Of a stretch of 64,000 nucleotides of DNA, positions 51,858 through 60,841 are shown one piece after another. Numbering within the stretch: the stretch's first letter is position 1; every line of letters begins with the position of its first letter. This DNA is from Paenibacillus sp. 37 (GTDB lineage Bacteria; Bacillota; Bacilli; Paenibacillales; Paenibacillaceae), in the NCBI RefSeq assembly GCF_008386395.1, contig NZ_CP043761.1, forward strand, positions 3,782,001 through 3,846,000. Direction: 5' to 3'. Under the pieces are notes generated by a model. That model saw only the letters and a list, made by a program, of their open reading frames with translations, was not told the origin of the DNA and made no database searches. The translations under genes were made by a program, and so were the position numbers.

Positions 51858-54188
51858 ATGAACGATTTTACTTTATGGTATTCAACTCCTGCTACGGATT
51901 GGTCTCAAGGCCTGCCGCTGGGCAATGGTAGGATAGGAGCAGTAGTTATGGCGTCTTCGCATCGAGAGGTATGGAGTATGAGCGAGGTTACCTTCTGGTC
52001 GGGTCGGATTGAACAAGAACAGCCTTCCGAAGGAGGCAAGGCCGCACTGGAAGAGATGCGTAGCTATTTCTTCTCCGGCGATTATGACGAAGGAGATCGT
52101 CTTGCCAAACAACATTTGCAGCCAAAGAAGGGTAATTTCGGTACCCATCTTGGAATATGTGAAGTTGTTATTGATATGGAGAAGAAGAATTCGAATTCGG
52201 ATGAAGGGGGAAATTTCCAACGTGAGCTGGATCTGACTCAAGCGCTTGTCGGAGCGTTCTGGAAGGATGACGACAGCATGATTCGACGTGAAGTTTTCGC
52301 TTCCAATGTCGATGATCTAGTGGTCTCCAGAGTCTGGAGCGAAGTTCCGGGTGGGGTAGCCTTTACACTCGGCTTACAGGCAGGCACGGAATCATTCAAG
52401 GTTGTAGCCTTAGATGACAATACACTTGCATTCCAAGGACAGGCAACGGAAAATGTACATAGCGATGGGACTTGTGGCGTATGGTCCAAGGGTTTAGTCA
52501 AGTTGGTTATTTCCGGGGGAACCATCACAAGTAGAGATGGTCAATTGATCGTGACCGGAGCGGATGAGGCATGGATTTATTTTGTTGTTAGTACGGATTA
52601 TCGCCGTACTGATCAGGATTGGGAAACAGAGAGCGAGTCTACGCTGTTGAAGGCTTTAAATAAAGGTTATACCTCACTGAGGGAGGATCATATCCGCGAT
52701 TACTGTGAGCAATTTGACAAGGTAGCTATTCAGCTCGGGGTCAAGGGGTTATCCGATCTCACTACAGATCAGCGTATTCGTTTGTTGGAACAGAGTGGTG
52801 GGGATGAAGATCCGCAGTTGTTCGCCTTGTTTTTTCAATATGGACGGTATTTGACCATCGCGGGATCTCGCGAGAACTCTCCATTGCCACTCCATCTCCA
52901 GGGAATCTGGAATGATGGTGAAGCGTGCCGAATGGGCTGGAGCTGTGATTATCACCTTGACGTAAATACTCAGATGAATTATTACCCTACAGAGATTACA
53001 AATCTGGGGAAGAGTCATCTTCCGTTATTTCGGTATATTGAGGACCTGGCACAGACGGGCAGGGAAACAGCTCGTCATGTGTATGGTTGCGACGGATGGG
53101 TCGCTCATGTCTTCTCCAATGTATGGGGTTTTACGCTGCCTGGATGGGAAACCTCGTGGGGGCTGAACGTTACAGGCGGATTATGGCTGGCTACACACCT
53201 GATTGAGCATTATGAGTACAGTCAGGATCGTGTTTTCCTTGAGAATGTGGCTTATCCTGTACTTAAAGAATCCGCGGCCTTCTATCTGGATTACATGTGT
53301 GAGCATCCTCGGAACGGTTGGCTGGTGACGGGTCCTTCCAATTCGCCGGAGAACCATTTCTATCCCGGTAATTCGAGAGAAGGGACACAACAGCTGTCCA
53401 TGGGAACGACAATGGACCAGATGCTGGTGGGCAGACTCTTTGAGTTTTGTCTTCATTCAGTTGAACTTTTGAACAAAGACGAAGAACTCGGACGCAAGCT
53501 GGAAGAAGCAATTGGCAATCTTCCACCTCTACGGATCGGCAAGAAAGGCCAGTTACAGGAGTGGCTTGAGGATTATGAGGAGGCGCAGCCGGAGCATCGG
53601 CATTTGTCTCATATGTATGCGCTGTATCCGGACAGTAGGATTACACCTGACCATACACCGGAACTCAGTGCGGCAGTAAGGATAACGTTGGAGAACCGCA
53701 TGGTCCAGGAAGAGTTGGAGGATGTTGAATTTACAGCTGCTTTGTTTGGACTGGGTTTTGCGAGATTGCATGATGGGGAGACGGCATATAAACACCTCTC
53801 ACATTTGATTGGCGGCCTGTGCTTCGATAATCTGTTCACCTATTCCAAATCCGGAATTGCTGGAGCAGAGAGTAATATTTTTGTCGTTGATGGAAATTTC
53901 GGCGGTACAGCTGTCGTAGCGGAGATGCTGCTGCAAAGTTATGCGGGCGAGATTCACCTTCTCCCAGCGCTGCCACAGGCATGGAACACAGGCTCAATAA
54001 CCGGGCTGAGAGCAAAAGGGAATGCCGAGGTTGACATCGTCTGGGAGAACGGACAGTTAATTTCTACGAACATTCAAACTTTCTCTGCAGGAACGTTCAC
54101 TATTTGTTGGGGCAAACAAAGAACGATCCTTCATGCCGAAGCAGGCGAAATGTACTATTTCAATAGCGAGCTGGAGTTGGTAAAATAA
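51858..54188 (+). CDS. GH95 alpha-L-fucosidase-type enzyme
   Basis: A 776-residue cytoplasmic enzyme of family GH95, inverting alpha-L-fucosidases/galactosidases. The family opening is LWYSTPATDWSQGLPLGNGRIGAVV; the (alpha/alpha)6 barrel carries the proposed acid E498 in SNSPENHF, D678 in VDGNFGG and the base region DYHLDVNTQMNYYP, where D368 stands where characterised fucosidases have the first of two Asn (N370 is kept). TGGAGG seven bases before the ATG at 51858 sets the start; an earlier in-frame ATG has no site. No signal peptide, so it acts on imported oligosaccharides. Confidence 0.9.
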   Translation: MNDFTLWYSTPATDWSQGLPLGNGRIGAVVMASSHREVWSMSEVTFWSGRIEQEQPSEGGKAALEEMRSYFFSGDYDEGDRLAKQHLQPKKGNFGTHLGICEVVIDMEKKNSNSDEGGNFQRELDLTQALVGAFWKDDDSMIRREVFASNVDDLVVSRVWSEVPGGVAFTLGLQAGTESFKVVALDDNTLAFQGQATENVHSDGTCGVWSKGLVKLVISGGTITSRDGQLIVTGADEAWIYFVVSTDYRRTDQDWETESESTLLKALNKGYTSLREDHIRDYCEQFDKVAIQLGVKGLSDLTTDQRIRLLEQSGGDEDPQLFALFFQYGRYLTIAGSRENSPLPLHLQGIWNDGEACRMGWSCDYHLDVNTQMNYYPTEITNLGKSHLPLFRYIEDLAQTGRETARHVYGCDGWVAHVFSNVWGFTLPGWETSWGLNVTGGLWLATHLIEHYEYSQDRVFLENVAYPVLKESAAFYLDYMCEHPRNGWLVTGPSNSPENHFYPGNSREGTQQLSMGTTMDQMLVGRLFEFCLHSVELLNKDEELGRKLEEAIGNLPPLRIGKKGQLQEWLEDYEEAQPEHRHLSHMYALYPDSRITPDHTPELSAAVRITLENRMVQEELEDVEFTAALFGLGFARLHDGETAYKHLSHLIGGLCFDNLFTYSKSGIAGAESNIFVVDGNFGGTAVVAEMLLQSYAGEIHLLPALPQAWNTGSITGLRAKGNAEVDIVWENGQLISTNIQTFSAGTFTICWGKQRTILHAEAGEMYYFNSELELVK

Positions 54189-54288
54189 CGATCTATACTT
54201 GAAAATGACTTTCATTGATATGAACCATGGTCCCACGGGGGGAAAAACATATAATAGAGACAGAAAGAGACAAAGGGAGGGGACATGG

Positions 54289-55821
54289 ATGTACAGTATT
54301 TTTTTGGTAGACGATGAAGAGCTGGGACTCGAGATGATGAGGGATTATATCCGTTGGGAAGAGATGGGGATCTATATCATGGGAACAGCGAGTAATGGCA
54401 GGGAGGCCTTGGAGAAGATTGAGGCTACCCAGCCGGATATCGTTCTTACCGATGTTCAGATGCCGATCATGAACGGTATTGATCTGGCTAGAAAGATATA
54501 TGAGAGCTACGACTCGATCCAGGTGATGTTTCTGACCGGACACGATGAATTTCAATATGTAAAATCGGCTATCAACGTAGGGGCCGTGGGGTATATGTTA
54601 AAACCTTTGGATATGAACGAAATTGAAAGCGTTATCAGTAAAGTTAAACAGCGTTGTGAAGAGGTTGCAATGAAGAACCGTTCCATGGAGGCGGCCAAAG
54701 CCAATATCCTGAAGGAGTTATCTTACGAAAAAAATGAGGCTCGTGCTAATGATCTTGCTTGTAGTTACAGCCGTCTAACCCGACAACCGGAGACCGACCG
54801 ATATGCAATGGCCTTGTTCAGTATCGATCCCAAGGAGGCTGAAGAGGAACAGCAAAGTCTGGAGGAATGTACAGGTCGGCTGGTGGCTTTTCTCGACCAT
54901 TTCTTCAAGGCGAAAAACATGAAAGCGATCTTTGTGGATTACAAGGAAGGAGAGACAGGTGTATTTATGGAAGCGGCACAGCAGCCGGGACATTATGCGT
55001 GGGAAGACTTGGCTGAGGCTATTCGTAGTGCACTGGATTTCACGGTGACGGCTGCTGTAGGCAGACAAGAGACCGCGTTATCCCATATTCACTGTCTGTA
55101 CGAACAGACGCGAACCATCTTGAATGAGCGTTTCTATGAAGGTTCAGGCACAATTATTCATGGGGGGAAGCTGTCGAACCAGTTTTATACAGAACATATG
55201 CCCCCTTTTGAACAAAAGGAATGGTTTGAGGCCATTAACCGACTGGATTTTGAATGGGCGGCACAGAAGCTGCACGGGTATATTGAGGGATTGGCAACAC
55301 TGAGAGTCAAGAAAAAAATCATCTGCGACTGGTCGATAGATCTCGTGAATGAGCTGCTGGAGCAGCTTCATAAACCTGTTCCGAAGCGGGCTGAGCTATA
55401 TCATTCCATCTATAATGCACTGACTCTGCATGAGATCGAGGATCTGATTCTCGGTACTGCGGAAGATGCGGTGAGCATGCTGGGCGAGCGGTTTATGGAC
55501 AAAAATGCAAAATTGATTCACAAGGTCCGTACCTTCATCGATCAGAATTACAATCAGCCGATTACCATCAACAGCCTGTCTGATCAGGTCTATTTGTCAC
55601 CGAACTATTTGAGATCCATTTTCAAGGACAAAACAGGGATGACAATTCACGATTATCTGACACGCATCAGACTGGATAAAGCCAGGGAACTGCTGGCAGA
55701 CGGCTCGCTCAAGATTCACGATATCGCGCAGACCGTGGGCTATGAGAGTACATCCTATTTTATTTCTCTATTCCTGAAGACACAGGGCGTAACACCCAAC
55801 GAATACAGGAAAAGTATATGA
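54289..55821 (+). CDS. Response regulator, YesN/AraC type
   Basis: A 510-residue regulator: receiver (about 1-120, IFLVDDEELG, phospho-Asp in IVLTDVQMPIMNGID, Lys in YMLKPLDMN), an unassigned middle region, and an AraC HTH (INSLSDQVYLSPNYLRSIFK, IAQTVGYESTSYFISLFLK). AGGGAGGGG before the ATG at 54289 marks the start. No kinase gene is adjacent; the nearest is the convergent kinase beyond 63020. It sits between glycoside hydrolase genes and probably activates them. Confidence 0.93.
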   Translation: MYSIFLVDDEELGLEMMRDYIRWEEMGIYIMGTASNGREALEKIEATQPDIVLTDVQMPIMNGIDLARKIYESYDSIQVMFLTGHDEFQYVKSAINVGAVGYMLKPLDMNEIESVISKVKQRCEEVAMKNRSMEAAKANILKELSYEKNEARANDLACSYSRLTRQPETDRYAMALFSIDPKEAEEEQQSLEECTGRLVAFLDHFFKAKNMKAIFVDYKEGETGVFMEAAQQPGHYAWEDLAEAIRSALDFTVTAAVGRQETALSHIHCLYEQTRTILNERFYEGSGTIIHGGKLSNQFYTEHMPPFEQKEWFEAINRLDFEWAAQKLHGYIEGLATLRVKKKIICDWSIDLVNELLEQLHKPVPKRAELYHSIYNALTLHEIEDLILGTAEDAVSMLGERFMDKNAKLIHKVRTFIDQNYNQPITINSLSDQVYLSPNYLRSIFKDKTGMTIHDYLTRIRLDKARELLADGSLKIHDIAQTVGYESTSYFISLFLKTQGVTPNEYRKSI

Positions 55822-55984
55822 CGATAGAGGCTGTCTGGTAATGTTGGTATTGATATGGCAAATGAAAGAGGCTTTCCTGTATGAATAGTAACATTGTGGT
55901 ATGGAACATCCCCCTCCTCCTTTTTACAATTAGGCATATAGGAAAGGAAGGAGGAGAGAGGGGATTTGATTTGACAGCTCTTTA

Positions 55985-55998
55985 TGAAAGCGATTACA
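55985..55998. promoter_or_regulatory. cre site for CcpA
   Basis: TGAAAGCGATTACA fits the cre consensus TGWAANCGNTNWCA at all 14 positions, 74 bases before the surface enzyme start codon. Catabolite repression of the gene is likely. Confidence 0.7.
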
Positions 55999-56071
55999 AA
56001 AATGACTGTGAACCACTGCAGGAATAGGCATAGGGAGACCTAACTCAATCATTAGATAATGGAGGCATGTT

Positions 56072-59000
56072 ATGTTGGGACGGATGATGAAAAAAGGATT
56101 TGTGTTCTTTATCATTTTTTGCTTGGTAGTTGGCGGGGGCCAGTTCGCCCGAACAGCTCACTCCGATGATATGAATACCTATGAAGCCGAAGCGGAAGGG
56201 AATACTTTGCTAGGTAACGCGATGATCTCTGATAGCCCGACGGCTTCAGGCGGCAAGAAGGTTGGAGGTATGTATCAGGGCAGTTCCTTGCAATTTAATA
56301 ATATTGCTGTAAGTGAGACAGGAAATTATAAGATTTCCGTTTACTACATTTCAGGTGATTCGCGGCCATTCAATATTAGTGCGAATGGCGGGGAGAAGCA
56401 ATATGAAGAACCGTCCAAGACATTCGACTGGGATACGGTGGGAACATATGATGTGACCCTTCCGTTGAACGCTGGGACCAACACAATCCTGATTGATGAC
56501 AACAACTGGTATTCTCCCGACATCGACAAGATCGTGATCCGCGGTTTGGACAGTGGCCACCCGGGAGAAGGGGACGGAGACGACTGGAAGAAAAATTTGC
56601 ATGGTGCAGTTATCGAGGCAGAAGCGGCCGACAATATCTTGAAAGGCAATGCCAAGGTGGTAGACAGCAGCATTAGTTCGGGTGGGAAGAAAGTAGCCGA
56701 TCTGAACAAAAACAGTTCACTCCAATTTACGAATATCAACGTACCGGCAGATGGTACATATTTGATCCGAATATCTTATATCTCCGGTGATCAGCGACCT
56801 GTTTATATGCAGGTGAACAATGACACGGACGAGATGATTGATCTGCCCAAAACGGCAAGCTGGGACACGATTGGCATGTATGATGTGGAGGTATCTCTTC
56901 ATAAGGGTGTCAATATCATTACGTACTCGGATCATGATTGGTACTCCCCCGATTTTGACCGAATTGAAGTCATCCCGTATACGCTTAGTTATGAAGCCGA
57001 AGATTCGGGCAATACGCTGACTGGTGAAGCGCGTGTAACGGAGAGTCCGAATGCTTCCGGCGGCAAAAAGGTCGGCTATCTGAATGGCGGGAGCTCCTTG
57101 ACGTTCAATAAAATTATAGCCCCCATGACAGGTGATTACCGCGTTAAGGTAGATTATTTTTCCGGTGATCCACGGAGTTTCTATGTTCATGCGAATGGTG
57201 GGGAAGAGCAGTTCCATGACCTGCCCAAAACATCGGATTGGGATACGGTAGGTACGTATGATCTTACACTCCCATTAACTGAAGGCGAGAATACGATTAC
57301 CTTTTCAGACAACAATGGCTATTCTCCCGATCTGGACCGGATTATCGTAGAGCCTGCGATAGAGACAGAACCCGAGAATCCTGGTGAAGGAGATGATGAT
57401 CTGGGAACACCGGGTGACTCGCAACGATACGGGGATATTACAGTGACTGATTACACGCATGGCCTTCTGGTATCGAACGGACAATACGAAGTGTCTTATA
57501 ATACCCAGACTGGATTCGTCGGTTATAGCTGGGCAGACGGACAGAAGATGCGGGGTATCTTCAGTAGCATTAAAATTGGTGAGAGTCTTGTGGAAACCAA
57601 AGGGTATGAGAGTCATACGAGCGGTGGAGCACCGCTGGAGATTCAGGATGGATTCGGCAAAGGCATCGAGTTGAGCTTTGTTCATACGTCAACTGGTAAA
57701 CCAACCATGAAGCAGATTTATCGGTTTTATGAAGATCAATCGTATTTCCTCAACCGTCTGGACGCCATCAGTGATACAGAAATCCAGAGTAATTACATGT
57801 CACCAATTACTGTGAAAAACACGGGTGGTGTGGATATCGGCGTCAGCTCGGATAACCGCGTGCTTACGGTGCCTTTTGACAACGATGCATGGATTCGCTA
57901 TAAATCTCAAACCATGAACCGGGCGGATACCAGCTATGAGATGACAACGGTATTCAATAACTCGACACGTAACGGTCTGGTGATCGGTTCAGTAACCCAT
58001 GACACCTGGAAGACCGGTATTGACTGGAAAGGCTCAGCTAATCGTCTGAATGAATTTACTGTGTATGGCGGGGCAGCGAGTGACGTTACCCGCGATTCCC
58101 AGCCACATGGCAGCCTGTCCGGTACTGAACTGTCCTCACCACTGATTATGGTAGGTGGTTTCAGTGACTACCGCATAGGGCTTGAAGAATACGGTAAAGC
58201 CAATGCGATTATCACACCTCCGCTGGCGTTGAATCCAGTGCTGCCACAAGGTGTTCCAGTGGGCTGGAATAGCTGGGGAGCCTATGACAGCGGGCTGTCG
58301 TATCAGAATGTAGTGGATGTGTCCAATTATTTCAAGAACAATCTTAAGAAGTTCAACAATAACGGCAATGTATTCATTAATATGGATTCCTACTGGGATA
58401 ATCTGAGTGATGCTGAGCTTGCCCAAGCTGTATCTGTCATTAAGGACAATGGTCAGCATGCAGGCATCTATTGGGGACCATTTGTGTATTGGGGCAATGA
58501 TATGAGCCAAAAAGTAGATGGTACCAACGGGCAATATACGTATGGTGATATTGTGCTCAAGGATGCTAAGGGGGAACCTCTGCCGACACTGGACGGAGCA
58601 TATGCACTGGATGTGACACATCCGGGGAGTCAAATGCGCATGAATTATTTTCTGGATAAGTTTAAATCACTTGGATTCACATTCATCAAACTGGATTTCC
58701 TAACACACGGCTCACTGGAAGGTCAGCATTATGATACAACCGTGACGACAGGAATCCAGGCTTACAATGAAGGGATGCGTTATGTCGAAGAGCGATTGGA
58801 TGGGAAAATGTTTATTAGTGCGTCCATTGCACCGATCTTTCCAAGTCAATATGCGCATAGCAGACGGATCTCTTGTGACACCTATGGCAAAATCAATGAG
58901 ACGGAGTACATGCTTAATTCATTGACATATGGATTCTGGCAAAATGGGACGATTTATTCCTATACAGACCCTGATCATCTGGCATTAAGCAGAGCATCAA

Positions 59001-60661
59001 GCTTGGAGGAAGCCCGCAGCCGGGTAAATTCCGGTGTAATTGCCGGCACGGTGATGATGGATTCCGATGATGTGAACGATCCCAAGGCACAGGAATACAT
59101 GACATCATTGTACAATAACACGGATGTTCTTCAGGTGGCGCTGAAAGGCAAAGTATTCAAGCCGCTTGAAGGAAATACGAATGCAAATGCCGCAGATTCG
59201 TTTGTTCTGAAGGAAGGCAATGATTATTACCTTGCTGTATTTAATTACAACGGCAACAGTTCAGCAAACAAAACGATCGATCTGGGCCGCGCCGGACTGA
59301 ATGATTCCAAAACCTATACTTTAAAAGACTTGTGGACAGGTGAATCTTCGTCAGCCACAGGTTCATGGTCCATCTCGCTGGGGCCGGCTGAATCGAAGTT
59401 GGTTAAATTGACCGAAAAAACGATTATCCCTGAAAATCCAGGCAACCCAGGAAACCCAGGTAATCCAGGAAATTCAGACACTCCTGGCAACAATGGCAAT
59501 AACAACAATAATATTAGCGGAAACTCCGGCAGCACCGCTGCTGAAGGGAAAGATACAGCAACACTGGTCATCAAAGCCGATATGCTGAAAGTGGACAGTG
59601 AGGCAGGGAAAGTCGTCATAGACATCAAGGCTGGTACTCAGGAGTTGCAACTTTCATCTCCTGTCTTACGCCAACTCGGCAACCATACACTGAAAGTGAA
59701 ATCAGGCAAGTTAACTTTGCAAATCCCTGCGAGTTTGTTCCAGCAGCTATTGGATAAGTTACCAGCAGGGCAACAGGATGATAGTACAATTTCCTTGAAA
59801 ATGGTTCCGCTTGGCAGCAAGGCCAAGGAGGTCGTTGCAGCAGTGGAAACATCTTTCCGGTCAACGGTTTCCCTTAAGGGAGAAATCTATGAATTCAGTC
59901 TTTCGGCAACAACTAAATCAGGTACAACCGAAACACTCGCTGCGTTTGATCACCCGGTTACGCTGAGTCTGGCAGCGGAAGAGGGGTTCGACCCTTCACA
60001 GGGAGGAATGTATTATATTAACGAAAATGGAGAACTGGAATTTTTAAAATCGGATTATGCGAATGGTGTATTAACGACTAAAGTGAGCCACTTTAGCAAG
60101 TATGCTGTTCTGGAACTGAATCGGACGTTCGCTGATGTTCCGGCCAATCATTGGGCCAGCTCTGTCATCAAAGAGTTGGCGGCTAAGCTGTTTGTTGATG
60201 GCACAAACGAGGAACGATTTGAGCCAGGACGTGCAGTCACCCGCGCGGAATTCACCACCATGCTCGTTCATTCTCTGGGGCTGACCGTACCAGGAGAAGT
60301 ACAATTTTCAGATGTTGCGACAGATGCCTGGTACGCGGAACCTATCTCGATTGCGACACAAGCCGGTATTGTGAAGGGACGAAGCGCAGTCAGCTTCCAG
60401 CCGGATTCACAGATTACCCGGGAGGAAATCACGGTGATGCTGATGAAGGCATATGAACTGAATGTTGGAAACGTGCCTGTTGGTTCTACCGATATCTTGT
60501 TTACCGATATGGATCAGGTTTCTTCATGGGCAGCTGATTCGGTAAAGGATGCAGCCCGACTAGGACTGGTCCAAGGCCAAAGACAGGGACAGTTTGTGCC
60601 TAAAGGGATCGCATCCCGTGCAGAAGCGGCTCAGGTCATCTATAACCTGATTTTGAAGTAA
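56072..60661 (+). CDS. S-layer-anchored GH-D enzyme with three CBM35-like modules
   Basis: A 1529-residue exported protein. Signal peptide (about 1-30); three carbohydrate-binding modules of the CBM35/CBM6 type (about 32-165, 179-303, 304-432), each with YEAE/IEAE openings, SGGKKV and WDTVGTYDV; an acidic Pro/Gly linker; a clan GH-D catalytic unit (about 450-1114) with VPVGWNSWGAYD, nucleophile D875 in FIKLDFLTHG and SRRISCDTYG; an NPGNPGNPGN linker; a beta-rich surface domain (about 1160-1350); and three SLH repeats (about 1351-1529, FADVPANHWA, FSDVATDAWY, FTDMDQVSSWA) that bind wall polymer. The start follows GGAGG. It releases sugars at the cell surface, probably alpha-galactose-like. Confidence 0.9.
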   Translation: MLGRMMKKGFVFFIIFCLVVGGGQFARTAHSDDMNTYEAEAEGNTLLGNAMISDSPTASGGKKVGGMYQGSSLQFNNIAVSETGNYKISVYYISGDSRPFNISANGGEKQYEEPSKTFDWDTVGTYDVTLPLNAGTNTILIDDNNWYSPDIDKIVIRGLDSGHPGEGDGDDWKKNLHGAVIEAEAADNILKGNAKVVDSSISSGGKKVADLNKNSSLQFTNINVPADGTYLIRISYISGDQRPVYMQVNNDTDEMIDLPKTASWDTIGMYDVEVSLHKGVNIITYSDHDWYSPDFDRIEVIPYTLSYEAEDSGNTLTGEARVTESPNASGGKKVGYLNGGSSLTFNKIIAPMTGDYRVKVDYFSGDPRSFYVHANGGEEQFHDLPKTSDWDTVGTYDLTLPLTEGENTITFSDNNGYSPDLDRIIVEPAIETEPENPGEGDDDLGTPGDSQRYGDITVTDYTHGLLVSNGQYEVSYNTQTGFVGYSWADGQKMRGIFSSIKIGESLVETKGYESHTSGGAPLEIQDGFGKGIELSFVHTSTGKPTMKQIYRFYEDQSYFLNRLDAISDTEIQSNYMSPITVKNTGGVDIGVSSDNRVLTVPFDNDAWIRYKSQTMNRADTSYEMTTVFNNSTRNGLVIGSVTHDTWKTGIDWKGSANRLNEFTVYGGAASDVTRDSQPHGSLSGTELSSPLIMVGGFSDYRIGLEEYGKANAIITPPLALNPVLPQGVPVGWNSWGAYDSGLSYQNVVDVSNYFKNNLKKFNNNGNVFINMDSYWDNLSDAELAQAVSVIKDNGQHAGIYWGPFVYWGNDMSQKVDGTNGQYTYGDIVLKDAKGEPLPTLDGAYALDVTHPGSQMRMNYFLDKFKSLGFTFIKLDFLTHGSLEGQHYDTTVTTGIQAYNEGMRYVEERLDGKMFISASIAPIFPSQYAHSRRISCDTYGKINETEYMLNSLTYGFWQNGTIYSYTDPDHLALSRASSLEEARSRVNSGVIAGTVMMDSDDVNDPKAQEYMTSLYNNTDVLQVALKGKVFKPLEGNTNANAADSFVLKEGNDYYLAVFNYNGNSSANKTIDLGRAGLNDSKTYTLKDLWTGESSSATGSWSISLGPAESKLVKLTEKTIIPENPGNPGNPGNPGNSDTPGNNGNNNNNISGNSGSTAAEGKDTATLVIKADMLKVDSEAGKVVIDIKAGTQELQLSSPVLRQLGNHTLKVKSGKLTLQIPASLFQQLLDKLPAGQQDDSTISLKMVPLGSKAKEVVAAVETSFRSTVSLKGEIYEFSLSATTKSGTTETLAAFDHPVTLSLAAEEGFDPSQGGMYYINENGELEFLKSDYANGVLTTKVSHFSKYAVLELNRTFADVPANHWASSVIKELAAKLFVDGTNEERFEPGRAVTRAEFTTMLVHSLGLTVPGEVQFSDVATDAWYAEPISIATQAGIVKGRSAVSFQPDSQITREEITVMLMKAYELNVGNVPVGSTDILFTDMDQVSSWAADSVKDAARLGLVQGQRQGQFVPKGIASRAEAAQVIYNLILK

Positions 60662-60665
60662 GCTT

Positions 60666-60697
60666 TAAGGCTGCGAATTATATCGCAGCCTTATTTT
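60666..60697 (+). terminator. Terminator of the surface enzyme gene
   Basis: TAAGGCTGCGA pairs with TCGCAGCCTTA around six bases, then TTTT. Confidence 0.85.
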
Positions 60698-60841
60698 CAT
60701 AATTTTGAGATGACAGATGATTTCCCCTATGGATTGTAAGAATGCGATATGGCTAATCCGCCTGCTGCTTCCTACAATAATATGTATGTTCACAACACAC
60801 AGCATATAGGTACCAAAACACGGAACCTGAAAGGGGTAAAC

